Counted from the stretch's first letter, positions 7,191 through 14,917 are shown. The stretch is DNA of 64,000 bases from a virus (IMGVR_UViG_3300010883_024574:1-64000); one strand, 5' to 3'. Numbers and translations: made by a program. Notes: generated from the letters alone by a model not told the origin.

Positions 7191-8834
7191 ATGTGCGGAT
7201 TTGTAACCTATCTTGGCTCTAAATATAGTAGAAAAGACTTAGAGCCTCATGTTAACAAGATTCAATATCGGGGGCCAGATGGCTCTACATATAAAAAAGT
7301 ATCTTCAAATATTTCCTTCTTCTTTCATAGGCTTGCAATAATTGATGCATCTGAATCTGGAGATCAACCATTATATCTTCCAGAGGATTTGAATATTTCC
7401 ATTATTTGTAACGGAGAGATTTATAATTATAAAGAATTAATTTCAAAATATAACTTTAAAACAAACTCTGGATCTGATTGCGAAGTTATTTTGCATTTAT
7501 ATAAAAAGTTTGGTATAGAGAAAACTCTCAATATGTTAGATGGAGTATTCGCCTTTACCTTGTATGATGGAAATAAGGATATACTATATGCAGCAAGAGA
7601 TCCTTTCGGAGTCAGACCAGCCTTCTTTGGAGAGACCTATGATGGTGAGTTCATGTTGTCATCAGAAGCAAAGGCTATAAGCGATCTTTGTGATCTTATA
7701 TATCCATTTCCTCCCGGAACATGGTGGTCATCAGACGAGCCAAATGTGTTTTTATCATATCACTCTATCCTAAACATGAAAGAAAAGGCCTCATCAGAAG
7801 AAGAGATATGCAAAAACATACGACGAAGCTTAGTCGCAGCTGTTGAAAAAAGATTAATGTCGGAAAGAGAAATAGGATGCTTATTATCAGGAGGCTTAGA
7901 CTCAAGCCTTATAGCCGCCTTGGTGTCTCATATGCTAAAGGGCTATAGACTGATAGACGATGAGTGGAAATTATTTGAAGATCTGAAGTGTTCAACTCTT
8001 ATCAAAACCTTTGGCATAGGGATGAGCGGAAGCCCAGACCTAAAGTATGCAAAAAAAGTTGCCAAGTGGATTGGCAGTGACCATAATGAGGTCAGGTTAA
8101 CAAAATTAGATTTTTTAAATGCTATAGACGAAGTTATATATAAAATCGAATCATATGACACCACTACCGTCAGAGCCAGCATTGGAAACTATCTTGTATC
8201 AAAGTATATAAAGGAAAATACAGATTGTAAAGTCATTTTTAATGGAGACGGAAGCGATGAAGTATGCTGTGGATATGTTTACAATGCAAACGCTCCAACT
8301 CCAGGCGAATTACAATTAGAATCTCTTAGACTATTAGATGAAATTTATATGTTTGATGTACTAAGATCAGATAGAAGCATAAGCTCTAATGGGCTGGAGG
8401 CAAGAACACCTTTTCTAGACAAAAGCTTCGTCAGCCTATACTTATCTATACCTCCAGCTATGAAGACTTTTGATAAAACAAATAAGATTGAAAAATATTT
8501 GCTAAGAAAAGCTTTCGAGAAAGATAATTTATTGCCGCCAGAAGTTCTTTGGAGACATAAGTGTGCCTTTTCAGATGGAGTAAGCAGTATAAAAAATTCT
8601 TGGCACAAATCTATTAAGGAGTTTGTGGACAACATCGTAACTGATGATGAGTTCTGTAAGGCTTCGGAAGACATTAATCATTGTAAGCCTTTACTCAAAG
8701 AAAGTTATTATTATAGAAAGATCTTTAACAACTTGTTTCCTGGGCAGCATCATTTGATTGCTCATTTTTGGATGCCAAAGTGGACAGATGCTATAGACCC
8801 CTCTGCTCGCGAGCTTGGAGGCTATAAAGAATGA
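7191..8834 (+). CDS. asnB: Asparagine synthetase, glutamine-hydrolysing, 547 aa
   Basis: Both domains are complete. The N-terminal class II glutaminase has Cys2 (MCGFVTYLG), YRGPDGS (26-32) and a GEIYNY segment; the C-terminal ATP-pyrophosphatase domain has the PP-loop SGGLDSS (about 233-239) and the later GDGSDEVCCGY motif. It makes asparagine from aspartate, glutamine and ATP. Lasso-peptide cyclases are relatives of this family but lack the glutaminase, so full AsnB is the better call. An ACGGAGAAAA ribosome site precedes ATG 7191. Glutamine could come from the glutamine synthetase at 15787. Confidence 0.9.
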   Translation: MCGFVTYLGSKYSRKDLEPHVNKIQYRGPDGSTYKKVSSNISFFFHRLAIIDASESGDQPLYLPEDLNISIICNGEIYNYKELISKYNFKTNSGSDCEVILHLYKKFGIEKTLNMLDGVFAFTLYDGNKDILYAARDPFGVRPAFFGETYDGEFMLSSEAKAISDLCDLIYPFPPGTWWSSDEPNVFLSYHSILNMKEKASSEEEICKNIRRSLVAAVEKRLMSEREIGCLLSGGLDSSLIAALVSHMLKGYRLIDDEWKLFEDLKCSTLIKTFGIGMSGSPDLKYAKKVAKWIGSDHNEVRLTKLDFLNAIDEVIYKIESYDTTTVRASIGNYLVSKYIKENTDCKVIFNGDGSDEVCCGYVYNANAPTPGELQLESLRLLDEIYMFDVLRSDRSISSNGLEARTPFLDKSFVSLYLSIPPAMKTFDKTNKIEKYLLRKAFEKDNLLPPEVLWRHKCAFSDGVSSIKNSWHKSIKEFVDNIVTDDEFCKASEDINHCKPLLKESYYYRKIFNNLFPGQHHLIAHFWMPKWTDAIDPSARELGGYKE

Positions 8835-8865
8835 TAGACATTATTTATCATTATTAGGAGTTTGT

Positions 8866-9444
8866 ATGAACTATAAAGAAATTGAATATAAATATTGGAC
8901 GAAAGACCTGTCTAAAGAAGAATTCTTAACCAAAGAAGAATTCTTAAAAAGAATTGAAAGTGTCGTGTCTAAAGAACCTGACTGGGAAATGCCAGAGGTT
9001 ATATATGTTGTATCCTGCGATGATTATTATACCAAAGAAAATGGGAGTGGAACTGACTTTGTACGCTTTAGAAAAGGCGGAGGAAGATACGAGTTGACCC
9101 TGAAGAGAAAAGAAAAAGAAAATGTTGTCAGAACAGAGATAAATCTAAATGTTACTAACAATGAAGATTCGGCTATAGTAGAGTTTTTAACATTAAGTGG
9201 CTACAGCTTGGCTTTCCAGGTTTACAAGGAGGCTTGGATTTGGAACTTTAATGACTGTGACGTGTCATATTATACCCTTTCAGACGGAAGAAGTGTTATT
9301 GAATTAGAAGCAATTAATTATTCCACAGTTAGAGGCGGTGTTGCTGCTATAAACAAATGGGAAAAAATGCTTAAGCTGAAAACACTAGATAAAGAACCTA
9401 GGTCATTATATGAGATCTTTACAGAAGAAAGAACGATTGAGTGA
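8866..9444 (+). CDS. CYTH-domain phosphohydrolase-like protein, 192 aa
   Basis: The N-terminal EIEYKYW matches the ExExK signature of the CYTH/triphosphate tunnel metalloenzyme superfamily. It is followed by FVRFRKGGG and ELTLKRK, the alternating basic strands that line the tunnel, then RTEINLN. Members cleave triphosphates (thiamine triphosphatase, inorganic triphosphatase, RNA triphosphatase) or make cAMP. Which activity applies here is unresolved. ATG 8866 with TTAGGAG upstream is preferred to ATG 8815, which lies inside asnB. A small internal duplication (EEFLTKEEFL) is visible. Confidence 0.78.
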   Translation: MNYKEIEYKYWTKDLSKEEFLTKEEFLKRIESVVSKEPDWEMPEVIYVVSCDDYYTKENGSGTDFVRFRKGGGRYELTLKRKEKENVVRTEINLNVTNNEDSAIVEFLTLSGYSLAFQVYKEAWIWNFNDCDVSYYTLSDGRSVIELEAINYSTVRGGVAAINKWEKMLKLKTLDKEPRSLYEIFTEERTIE

Positions 9445-9743
9445 TTAAAGATAATGTTATAGAGGTTTTGTACAGATCCCTTCGTGACTCTATATCAAAT
9501 CAGATAGCCTGTGTTGATTTTGATGAGAAGAGAAGTACAATATACCTAACCTTAAAGGGAGAGGCTATGCCATATCCATATGATCATTCGCTTGATGATG
9601 AAAATAAGATTTATTTTAATGGGTCTATATGGAAAATTAATAAAAATGGTATAGAAAATATGTCTGAAAGATCCGATAGCACAGAAGGTCTTAGCCGGAA
9701 ACCTTGGGCTAAAAGATTTCTTAAATATTGTAAATTAATTTAG
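9441..9743 (+). CDS. Hypothetical protein, 100 aa
   Basis: Not recognised. GTG start overlapping the preceding stop by 4 bases (GTGA). The middle is beta-rich (ACVDFDEKRSTIYLTLKGEA) and the C-terminus basic (KPWAKRFLKYCKLI). No catalytic motif or membrane segment. Translational coupling to the CYTH gene suggests co-expression. Confidence 0.65.
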   Translation: MIKDNVIEVLYRSLRDSISNQIACVDFDEKRSTIYLTLKGEAMPYPYDHSLDDENKIYFNGSIWKINKNGIENMSERSDSTEGLSRKPWAKRFLKYCKLI

Positions 9744-9753
9744 TGAGTAAAAT

Positions 9754-10005
9754 ATGACTGATACAGAGTTTATAACTAGGCTGAAAATTTCAAGCATCGT
9801 TGAGAATGACGATGGAACCAGCACACTTAATTTTGATTTAAATGATGAATTTATAGAATGGTTTAAAGAAAGAGAGGGTTTGAAAAGATTTTCTCACAAA
9901 AGGTTTCAGAAGGTAATTGCAGAGGCTATAAGAGATTACGCCAAGAAAGAAGATAAAAACTTTACGGGAGTAATTGGAAACATTGTCTTGGAAGAGAGCA
10001 CATAG
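9754..10005 (+). CDS. Small conserved-type phage protein, 83 aa
   Basis: LNDEFIEWFKEREGLKRFSHKRFQKVI is a pattern met in short uncharacterised proteins of T4-like marine phages: an acidic strand followed by two amphipathic helices with basic clusters. Function unknown. Start ATG 9754 follows a 10-base gap; the upstream sequence (GTGAGTAAAAT) is a weak ribosome site. Confidence 0.7.
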   Translation: MTDTEFITRLKISSIVENDDGTSTLNFDLNDEFIEWFKEREGLKRFSHKRFQKVIAEAIRDYAKKEDKNFTGVIGNIVLEEST

Positions 10006-10050
10006 ATATACCTGCCTACTTTAAGTACAATCTTTTAAGCGAGATTTGAT

Positions 10051-10344
10051 ATGAAAAAAAAGAAGGTCTTAGGTTATAAGATTAGACACTCAGAAACAAA
10101 GCTATATTTATCTTCCATATCTAAAAAGAAGTGGACAAAGATTGGTAAGACCTGGCCGAGGAAGTGTGATGCCGTTAGGGCTATAAACATAGGCATGAAA
10201 TTCTTTACTAGATGGAAAAGCTTTAAGCAAAAAGATAAAGAAGATATATTTGAAGATATAGCAAACTGGGAAGTAGTTGAGCTAACAGAAGAGTCATCCT
10301 ACCCTGTGTTATTTCTGCTTGATAAAATAAAAACAGGAGAATAA
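10051..10344 (+). CDS. Basic hypothetical protein, 97 aa
   Basis: Not recognised. The first 60 residues are very lysine-rich (MKKKKVLGYKIRH, SKKKWTKIGKTWPRKCDAVR) and look able to bind nucleic acid; the end is acidic with a hydrophobic LFLLDKI. Pattern 'KTWp....A..ai' resembles small phage proteins of unknown role. The stop TAA abuts the next ATG with no gap. Confidence 0.7.
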   Translation: MKKKKVLGYKIRHSETKLYLSSISKKKWTKIGKTWPRKCDAVRAINIGMKFFTRWKSFKQKDKEDIFEDIANWEVVELTEESSYPVLFLLDKIKTGE

Positions 10345-10581
10345 ATGACTGACTTATCCGATAATTTTTTTAACGCACTCCTCAAAAGGTATGAGGCTGA
10401 AAAATCACAAGCCCTTGTGTCAACTCAGTTGTTATTAAGCAACTCTGTAGGAATAGGCGAACATTCAAACATTTTAGATGAACTCGATTCTTGGATAAAA
10501 GCTTTATCAGAAGCGGAAGAGAAGTTGAGCACCTTAAAAAACAATTTTCCACACTTACTTGTTAAGACTCTTAATCCATAA
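10345..10581 (+). CDS. Small coiled-coil phage protein, 78 aa
   Basis: Composed of two long helices: LLKRYEAEKSQALVSTQLLL and LDELDSWIKALSEAEEKLST, joined by a loop with VGIGEHSNI. The LLKRYEAE...VGIGEH...LDEWI arrangement is a familiar shape among uncharacterised T4-like phage proteins. Likely an oligomerising accessory protein; function unknown. ACAGGAGAATAA directly precedes the ATG. Confidence 0.75.
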   Translation: MTDLSDNFFNALLKRYEAEKSQALVSTQLLLSNSVGIGEHSNILDELDSWIKALSEAEEKLSTLKNNFPHLLVKTLNP

Positions 10582-10596
10582 CCAAAGGAGATAAAC

Positions 10597-10920
10597 ATGA
10601 CATTTGCAGCAAAACTTGACGAAGCAACCCCTCAATCAGTCTGGGAAGAACAAGAGGGGCTTGGAGGCAGACTCTTGCTAACTATACCCTTCGGATCTCG
10701 CATAGATGATATGCAGGGGTTTGTTTCTATGATGGGAGAAGACGACTTTGAAGCGGCTCCGTTTCCCGTTCTTACCTTCTGCGTAGCAAAGCCTATCGGC
10801 GGAGCAATAGTCTCTACTGTAGTGTTTCCAGGTAATGATTTATTTTTAGACTTTATTGACAAAATGCACTTCGATGCATACTCAAGATTTGATAGAACAA
10901 ATTTATTAATCGAAAATTAA
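10597..10920 (+). CDS. Hypothetical protein, 107 aa
   Basis: Not recognised. Globular, acidic, with hydrophobic strands FPVLTFCVAKPIGGAIVSTV. AAAGGAGATAAAC is a strong ribosome site for ATG 10597. It is the last gene of a long plus-strand run; its stop overlaps by 4 bases the end of a gene on the opposite strand, with no clear terminator between them. Confidence 0.7.
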   Translation: MTFAAKLDEATPQSVWEEQEGLGGRLLLTIPFGSRIDDMQGFVSMMGEDDFEAAPFPVLTFCVAKPIGGAIVSTVVFPGNDLFLDFIDKMHFDAYSRFDRTNLLIEN

Positions 10921-11159
10921 TTCTTAACATTTACCTCTTGTCTAAACACAGGGTTTGTCAAAGAGGTTTTGTTTATGAAGCCTTTATATGGAGGCAGAAC
11001 AATATTTCTGCTTTTGTTCTTTAGGCTTTTATTTATATCTTCATATTTTAAAGGCTTATCTTCAATGCTTGGAGTCAAAACTGCCAAACTATAATTGCCG
11101 AACAGTCCTGTAAATATTATGATAATTATAAAAATTTTAAATATGATCTTTGTTAACAT
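10917..11159 (-). CDS. Putative secreted or membrane-anchored small protein, 80 aa, minus strand
   Basis: The N-terminus is a signal-peptide-like or anchor helix: LTKIIFKIFIIIIIFTGLFG followed by NYSLA as a possible cleavage site. The rest is polar and basic with no Cys. A GTG seven codons upstream is also in frame; ATG 11159 keeps the charged-then-hydrophobic signal layout. No competing plus-strand gene covers this interval. One of only two minus-strand genes in the window. Function unknown; phage envelope-directed peptides often act in lysis or exclusion. Confidence 0.55.
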   Translation of the reverse strand: MLTKIIFKIFIIIIIFTGLFGNYSLAVLTPSIEDKPLKYEDINKSLKNKSRNIVLPPYKGFINKTSLTNPVFRQEVNVKN

Positions 11160-11222
11160 AACTTTTCCCAACTTACACACAAACAGTATCTATTACTCAA
11201 CCAGAATAAACTAGAGCATTTT

Positions 11223-11230
11223 GCTATAAT
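11223..11230 (+). promoter_or_regulatory. Extended -10 promoter candidate
   Basis: TGCTATAAT is a perfect extended -10 element (TG-n-TATAAT) about 38 bases before the TTG start at 11268. No convincing -35 hexamer lies 17 bases upstream (CAGAAT). It falls in the divergent gap after the minus-strand gene, where a plus-strand promoter is needed. Confidence 0.45.
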
Positions 11231-11267
11231 TACATGCTTTAAAGTAATAGAACCGGAGAAGAGACCA

Positions 11268-11591
11268 TTGTTAGAAGAACTAATCAAACTTTCTAAAGAG
11301 CTTATGAATATGGAATTAACCAAAGAGGCTTTAGAAATTAATAATATGATCCATAAATTATATGGAGTAGGTGGAGCCTCGCCTGTTCCGCGTCATAACG
11401 ACAATGAACAGAGCAGATACTCGATTGATACAAATGTAGATCATTCTTCTTTAGAAGAAGTTAGAGAAATTATAGTAAATAATTATAACAATGAGGAGTT
11501 TAGATACGGAATATCAGACCTCTTGATTGAATCCATGTCGGTAGATGATTTAGAAATTATCAAAGAAGCAATTACAGAATATTTGGAATAA
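11268..11591 (+). CDS. Protein with N-terminal helical-hairpin module, 107 aa
   Basis: Residues 1-33 form a short amphipathic helix pair: LIKLSKELMNMELTKEALEI followed by NNMIHKLYG. The same layout recurs in the proteins at 18168, 27744, 28866 and 30238. A linker (GGASPVPRHND) and an acidic C-terminal helical part (LEEVREIIV, VDDLEIIKEAITEYLE) follow. TTG is the start, preceded at good distance by CCGGAGAAGAG. Function unknown; the shared module suggests a common partner or compartment. Confidence 0.65.
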   Translation: MLEELIKLSKELMNMELTKEALEINNMIHKLYGVGGASPVPRHNDNEQSRYSIDTNVDHSSLEEVREIIVNNYNNEEFRYGISDLLIESMSVDDLEIIKEAITEYLE

Positions 11592-11594
11592 CAT

Positions 11595-11882
11595 ATGGAT
11601 AATATAACAATTTTTAGTTGGATATTCTTATTTTTATCTTTTATATTATCTGTTTTTAATATATCAATATTATTTATTTTTATAAATCGAATAAAAGAAA
11701 GCTTTATAGAGAAAAGCTTAAGCATAAACGCTCAAGAGTTTGATCTAATACAAAGACAGCTTCTATTGCTACAAGCAAAGACTGATATGAACACAAAGAG
11801 GGTAGATTCTATTGAGAAAGTGCTATCTGTTATGATTGCGTCAGGAGGCTACAGCGACGGTGGCGACGGGATCCTTCACTAA
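11595..11882 (+). CDS. Membrane-anchored coiled-coil protein, 95 aa
   Basis: One N-terminal transmembrane helix (WIFLFLSFILSVFNISILFI, about residues 9-28) is followed by a basic stop-transfer patch and a long amphipathic helix (EFDLIQRQLLLLQAKTDMNT) with coiled-coil character. The C-terminus is Gly-rich. The topology is compatible with an inner-membrane or spanin-like protein, but no lysis partner is visible. It follows the preceding gene by 3 bases. Confidence 0.65.
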   Translation: MDNITIFSWIFLFLSFILSVFNISILFIFINRIKESFIEKSLSINAQEFDLIQRQLLLLQAKTDMNTKRVDSIEKVLSVMIASGGYSDGGDGILH

Positions 11883-11920
11883 CTTGCTATAGAAGCTTTT
11901 GTATAGTACTCCTTTAATAA

Positions 11921-11950
11921 AATTTAATACTGTTTAGGCATCGACTATAC
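11921..11950 (+). promoter_or_regulatory. Intergenic T-tract/CATCGA element, copy 1
   Basis: GTTTAGGCATCGACTATAC, preceded by an A/T tract, in the gap before the TilS gene. It resembles the elements at 17945, 22358, 32619 and 39044 (T-rich stretch, 15-18 bases, then CATCGAATAC or close variants), each ahead of a plus-strand gene. Promoter or leader function is inferred only from position and recurrence. Confidence 0.35.
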
Positions 11951-11980
11951 GCCCTTGAGTAGTAGTGCGAGATTTTTATT

Positions 11981-12703
11981 ATGATTAAATTGCTTGGTAG
12001 TATCCCAAACAAAATTGCTATTGCTGTATCAGGCGGGCCTGATAGCATGGCGGCTCTTAATTTCCTCCGTAACGGGGGTAAGAGAGAGGTCTTGGCCCTG
12101 CACTTCAATCATGGCACAGGAAGGCACTCAGTGGAGGCAGAGGCCCTGCTACAGTGTTATTGTGAAGACAATGGAGTACCCCTTGTTGTGGGCCAGTTGT
12201 CCAGAGGTAAGTTAAAAGAAGAGTCTAAAGAAGAATTTTGGAGAAATGAAAGATATTCTTTCTTTGGAGATTATCTGCTGGGGCCTTTCTCACAGCTGAT
12301 GCAGCCTTCAGAGCGTAGAAGGATTAATGCTTATCAGATTGAGTATGACCTTCTTGCGGATTTTTATTATTCTAATCCACCAATTATAACCTGTCATCAT
12401 CTTGATGATGCAGTAGAGACTTGGATCTTTACCTCCTTGCATGGCAACTCGATGCTTATTCCATACAAACGAGATAACTTTATTCGACCCTTTCTATCTA
12501 CAAGAAAGGCCGAGCTTACTGATTGGTGTGAGAATAAAAGGATTCCATACATTATTGATCCAAGCAATGAGGATACTTCTTATATGCGAAACTTCATTAG
12601 GCACACCTTATTGCCAAACGCTCTAAGGGTAAATCCTGGGCTTCACAAGGTTGTTAGAAAGAGGGTGGAAAAAGCATACAGAGAAAGTGTAGACCTTATC
12701 TGA
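11981..12703 (+). CDS. tilS: tRNA(Ile)-lysidine synthetase-like PP-loop protein (TilS), 240 aa
   Basis: N-type ATP-pyrophosphatase: SGGPDSMA (17-24) is the PP-loop, HHLDDAVETW lies near 137-146, and DPSNEDTSYMRNFIRH near 190-205 is the hallmark TilS substrate motif. TilS attaches lysine to C34 of tRNA-Ile(CAU) so that it reads AUA. At 240 residues it keeps the catalytic domain but lacks the C-terminal tRNA-recognition domains of E. coli TilS (about 430). A tRNA gene follows 14 bases downstream, but it is tRNA-Leu. No tRNA-Ile(CAU) is visible in this window. The start has no clear ribosome site. Confidence 0.85.
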   Translation: MIKLLGSIPNKIAIAVSGGPDSMAALNFLRNGGKREVLALHFNHGTGRHSVEAEALLQCYCEDNGVPLVVGQLSRGKLKEESKEEFWRNERYSFFGDYLLGPFSQLMQPSERRRINAYQIEYDLLADFYYSNPPIITCHHLDDAVETWIFTSLHGNSMLIPYKRDNFIRPFLSTRKAELTDWCENKRIPYIIDPSNEDTSYMRNFIRHTLLPNALRVNPGLHKVVRKRVEKAYRESVDLI

Positions 12704-12717
12704 TAAATGACTACAAT

Positions 12718-12803
12718 GGGGATGTGGCGGAATTGGTATACGCAGCAGACTTAAAATCTGTCGGTCAAAGACCTTGTGGGTTCGAGTCCCACCATCCCTA
12801 CCA
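12718..12803 (+). tRNA. tRNA-Leu (anticodon UAA), CCA encoded
   Basis: Folds as a class II tRNA: 7-bp acceptor GGGGATG/CATCCCT (one G-U), D stem GCG/CGC, anticodon stem GCAGA/TCTGT with loop CTTAAAA giving anticodon UAA, a long variable arm of about 13 bases, and T arm GTGGG-TTCGAGT-CCCAC. Discriminator A and CCA are encoded. It reads UUA, a codon favoured in A+T-rich genomes such as this one. It lies directly behind the TilS gene. Confidence 0.95.
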
Positions 12804-12824
12804 TTACTTTGGGTGATATAACTT

Positions 12825-13034
12825 ATGGAAAAAGAAATGACATGGACTATATTATACGTTGACAAAGATAGAAGTGTTCTTCATAAGTCGGTAAATGCTC
12901 CGCACGGAAAGCAGGAAGCCTGGGACTATATACGAGAGAATTTTGAATTAGATATAATCGCTATTGTTCCGGGAAGTCATAATGTTTTCTCGAAGAGAAA
13001 GTTGGACACAATAAAGGGTTCGACTCTATTATAA
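12825..13034 (+). CDS. Small conserved-type phage protein, 69 aa
   Basis: TWTILYVDKDRSVLHKSVNA, then HGKQEAWDYIRENFELDIIA and IVPGSHNVFS. The 'sv.aphg...AwdYi..nf.....aivPG.H' layout looks like a compact alpha/beta domain seen in uncharacterised proteins of marine phages. Function unknown. Start ATG 12825 is 21 bases after the tRNA; the GGGTGAT upstream is a moderate ribosome site. Confidence 0.7.
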   Translation: MEKEMTWTILYVDKDRSVLHKSVNAPHGKQEAWDYIRENFELDIIAIVPGSHNVFSKRKLDTIKGSTLL

Positions 13035-13105
13035 ATACTTATTAAGTATATTTTTTAAATATAGTATTATTTATAATAACTAATGATATGTTCCTATAAC
13101 ATTAA

Positions 13106-13387
13106 ATGGATAACAAAATGGGAAGTTTAGAATTGAGTAAAATTGAATTAAAAGGTCGGCCATTTGATGAGCATAGATGCTTTCATATAAAAGACTTTAG
13201 AAAAGGCGATTCAATTCGGATTAAGGAAAAGAAGAATCAAAAGCCTACTCGCGGCGTTGTAACTTCTATAGACTTAGATAATAATGTCATATCATATATG
13301 ACTGCTGACTTTGATAAAAATCAAACTACAATAAACTATATTGTTACTTTAGAAGAATATAAACGAAACTTCTTGGAGCAAAATTGA
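13106..13387 (+). CDS. Hypothetical protein with KOW/SH3-like barrel pattern, 93 aa
   Basis: The core FRKGDSIRIKEKKNQKPTRG, then VVTSIDLDNNVISYMTADFD, resembles small beta-barrel (KOW or SH3-like) domains: 'f..GD.i.i......GvV..id..n..i.y'. Basic N-terminal part. RNA or protein binding is a weak inference. The upstream gap 13035-13105 is extremely A+T-rich and holds a small hairpin (ATACTT/AAGTAT) followed by six Ts but no gene. Confidence 0.65.
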   Translation: MDNKMGSLELSKIELKGRPFDEHRCFHIKDFRKGDSIRIKEKKNQKPTRGVVTSIDLDNNVISYMTADFDKNQTTINYIVTLEEYKRNFLEQN

Positions 13388-13725
13388 TGGACTCCTACGA
13401 GTGCAAAGATAGGCTTGAAAAAATCCTAAACACTTTGCTTGAAGTTTTTGACGAACATGATGTTACGCCGGAAGATGGCGCTTTATTGTCTGCTAATTTA
13501 TTATTTAACTCTTTGAGTTTTCTGCGTGAAGGGGATGCTGATGATTTATTCTCTAAATCATTAGAACACATCATGAGTATGATGGATGGTTTATCTGAAC
13601 ATGCCGTTGCAGACCAACAACTTCTAGGCCCCGCAATCTTTAGACCTAAGATAAATTCAGTTTATCACTTTGGCCTTAAAGGTGTCTGGGGTCTTGATCC
13701 CGTTCTTCTTGACGAAGAGCATTAA
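13387..13725 (+). CDS. Hypothetical helical protein, 112 aa
   Basis: Not recognised. Helical, acidic N-terminal half (CKDRLEKILNTLLEVFDEHD, then TPEDGALLSANLLFNSLSFL), Met/Asp-rich centre and an aromatic C-terminus (YHFGLKGVWGLDPVLLDEEH). ATG 13387 overlaps the previous stop by one base (TGATG); a TTG one codon earlier is the only alternative. Confidence 0.65.
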   Translation: MDSYECKDRLEKILNTLLEVFDEHDVTPEDGALLSANLLFNSLSFLREGDADDLFSKSLEHIMSMMDGLSEHAVADQQLLGPAIFRPKINSVYHFGLKGVWGLDPVLLDEEH

Positions 13726-13746
13726 CAACATAGAGAAGGAGAGTGT

Positions 13747-13899
13747 ATGAGTAAACAAGCCGAATCTGATGCAGAAGTGCGTCCAAACTCACAGGAAATC
13801 CCTGTTGATAATAACTCGAACAATTCAAGCGGAAAGAGCCAGAAGTCTAATTCTTCAAAGAACTCTGACCGCATTATGATCTTTAACAAGGAGGAGTAG
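13747..13899 (+). CDS. Small Ser/Asn-rich peptide, 50 aa
   Basis: GAGAAGGAGAGTGT is a strong ribosome site for ATG 13747, and the frame closes at TAG 13897-13899. The product is low-complexity and polar (NSNNSSGKSQKSNSSKNSD), with a short hydrophobic end (RIMIFNKEE). It is probably disordered. The next gene starts 3 bases later, with AAGGAGGAG embedded in the end of this frame. Function unknown. Confidence 0.6.
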   Translation: MSKQAESDAEVRPNSQEIPVDNNSNNSSGKSQKSNSSKNSDRIMIFNKEE

Positions 13900-13901
13900 A
13901 A

Positions 13902-14105
13902 ATGTCTTTAGTAAATCGTTCAAAGAACACAAAGAGTGTGTCGATGAGTCTTCGCAGCGGAGACTGTCGTAAACAGGCTGGCAGTAACCGGCTTCAAATC
14001 ACTGTCCAATCACTTGATTGGCGGATTCCGAGTCAGGCCGTTAATATGACTATTCGTGACGCACAAGCCTTGCGGAGTTTTCTGAATCAGTATCTTGATC
14101 AGTAG
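13902..14105 (+). CDS. Small basic phage protein, 67 aa
   Basis: NRLQITVQSLDWRIPSQAVN, then MTIRDAQALRSFLNQYLDQ: a short strand pair and one amphipathic helix, a shape shared by small uncharacterised phage proteins ('vs.d.....vsmt..eA.alr.FLn..L'). AACAAGGAGGAGTAGAA is an excellent ribosome site. It is the last gene before a strong terminator. Confidence 0.7.
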   Translation: MSLVNRSKNTKSVSMSLRSGDCRKQAGSNRLQITVQSLDWRIPSQAVNMTIRDAQALRSFLNQYLDQ

Positions 14106-14128
14106 GTCATATTTATCTGATTGAATTA

Positions 14129-14165
14129 TAGCCGCAGGGTGACGTTGCCCTGCGGCTATTTTTTT
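14129..14165 (+). terminator. Rho-independent terminator
   Basis: Perfect 11-bp stem (TAGCCGCAGGG/CCCTGCGGCTA), 8-base loop TGACGTTG, followed by seven Ts. It ends the operon of small genes at 12825-14105. Confidence 0.9.
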
Positions 14166-14239
14166 AATTTTAAAACTTGTTTTTTTCAGCTACTCCGGTA
14201 TATTTTCTTATCGAGAAGCAAACAAAGGTATATAAGCTT

Positions 14240-14917
14240 ATGCGTTTAGTACATTGGGTATCTAGATCTTCTGATTCTAAAATTGGTAAAATTGTTGCAT
14301 CTTACTCTCCACTGGATACTTGTCCTGATTCTTGTGTGTTCAAGTCTGGAGGGTGTTATGCTTGGGGGTTGTTCTACTTGAGAATCTTAGGAAAGAAAAT
14401 TGAAGATGGCAGAATTAAGGCCAAGCCTTTAAAGGAGGCTTTGAAGTCAAGACATAAGGATTGTAAAATTGTACGTCACAGGGTAGCTGGCGATGTAGTT
14501 GGCGATGTGGATGGCACGATTGAAGAGTGTCACTTGGTAGAGCAGGAGGGCTTGATCAACATAGGCTATACTCACGATTGGGAATCGGAAGAAACACAGC
14601 CATTAAAGAAATGGTTTAGAGCATCGTGCAATACCCTTGAAGATGTTTTGAAAGCGAAGATGATGGGGTGGACAACGACCCTTGCTGTTCATGGTGATGA
14701 TATTCCAAAGGCTATTAACGTCTTGGGTCAAAGAGGAATCTTGTGTCCTGCTCGTCATGATGTGCCGGGAAAGAAAGATATAACCTGTAATGATTGTACG
14801 CTGTGTAAGGTTACAGATAAGACAAAGGACATTGTCGTAATGTTTAAGGTACATGGAACAAAGGCTACTATCAAAGAAGCCACGGAGAGGTCTGTTGACA
14901 TTAACGAACTTAGATAG
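14240..14917 (+). CDS. Cys-motif phage protein (CPDSC...GGCYA type), 225 aa
   Basis: Near the N-terminus is DTCPDSCVFKSGGCYAWG, then later ARHDVPGKKDITCNDCTLC. These Cys groups probably bind metal. The 'TCP..C.....GCYA' signature is shared by a family of uncharacterised phage proteins, some annotated only as DUFs; I know of no established activity. The frame is open to a TTG at 14177, but no ribosome site is there; ATG 14240 starts a plausible MRLVHWVSRSS and has AAGG 13 bases upstream. The end overlaps the FEN gene by 23 bases. Confidence 0.7.
   Translation: MRLVHWVSRSSDSKIGKIVASYSPLDTCPDSCVFKSGGCYAWGLFYLRILGKKIEDGRIKAKPLKEALKSRHKDCKIVRHRVAGDVVGDVDGTIEECHLVEQEGLINIGYTHDWESEETQPLKKWFRASCNTLEDVLKAKMMGWTTTLAVHGDDIPKAINVLGQRGILCPARHDVPGKKDITCNDCTLCKVTDKTKDIVVMFKVHGTKATIKEATERSVDINELR

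Noticed and set aside
7191-8834. Lasso-peptide cyclase (AsnB homolog) acting on the GG peptide
   Set aside because: An intact N-terminal glutaminase with Cys2 marks a true asparagine synthetase; the lasso leader peptidase and recognition element are absent.
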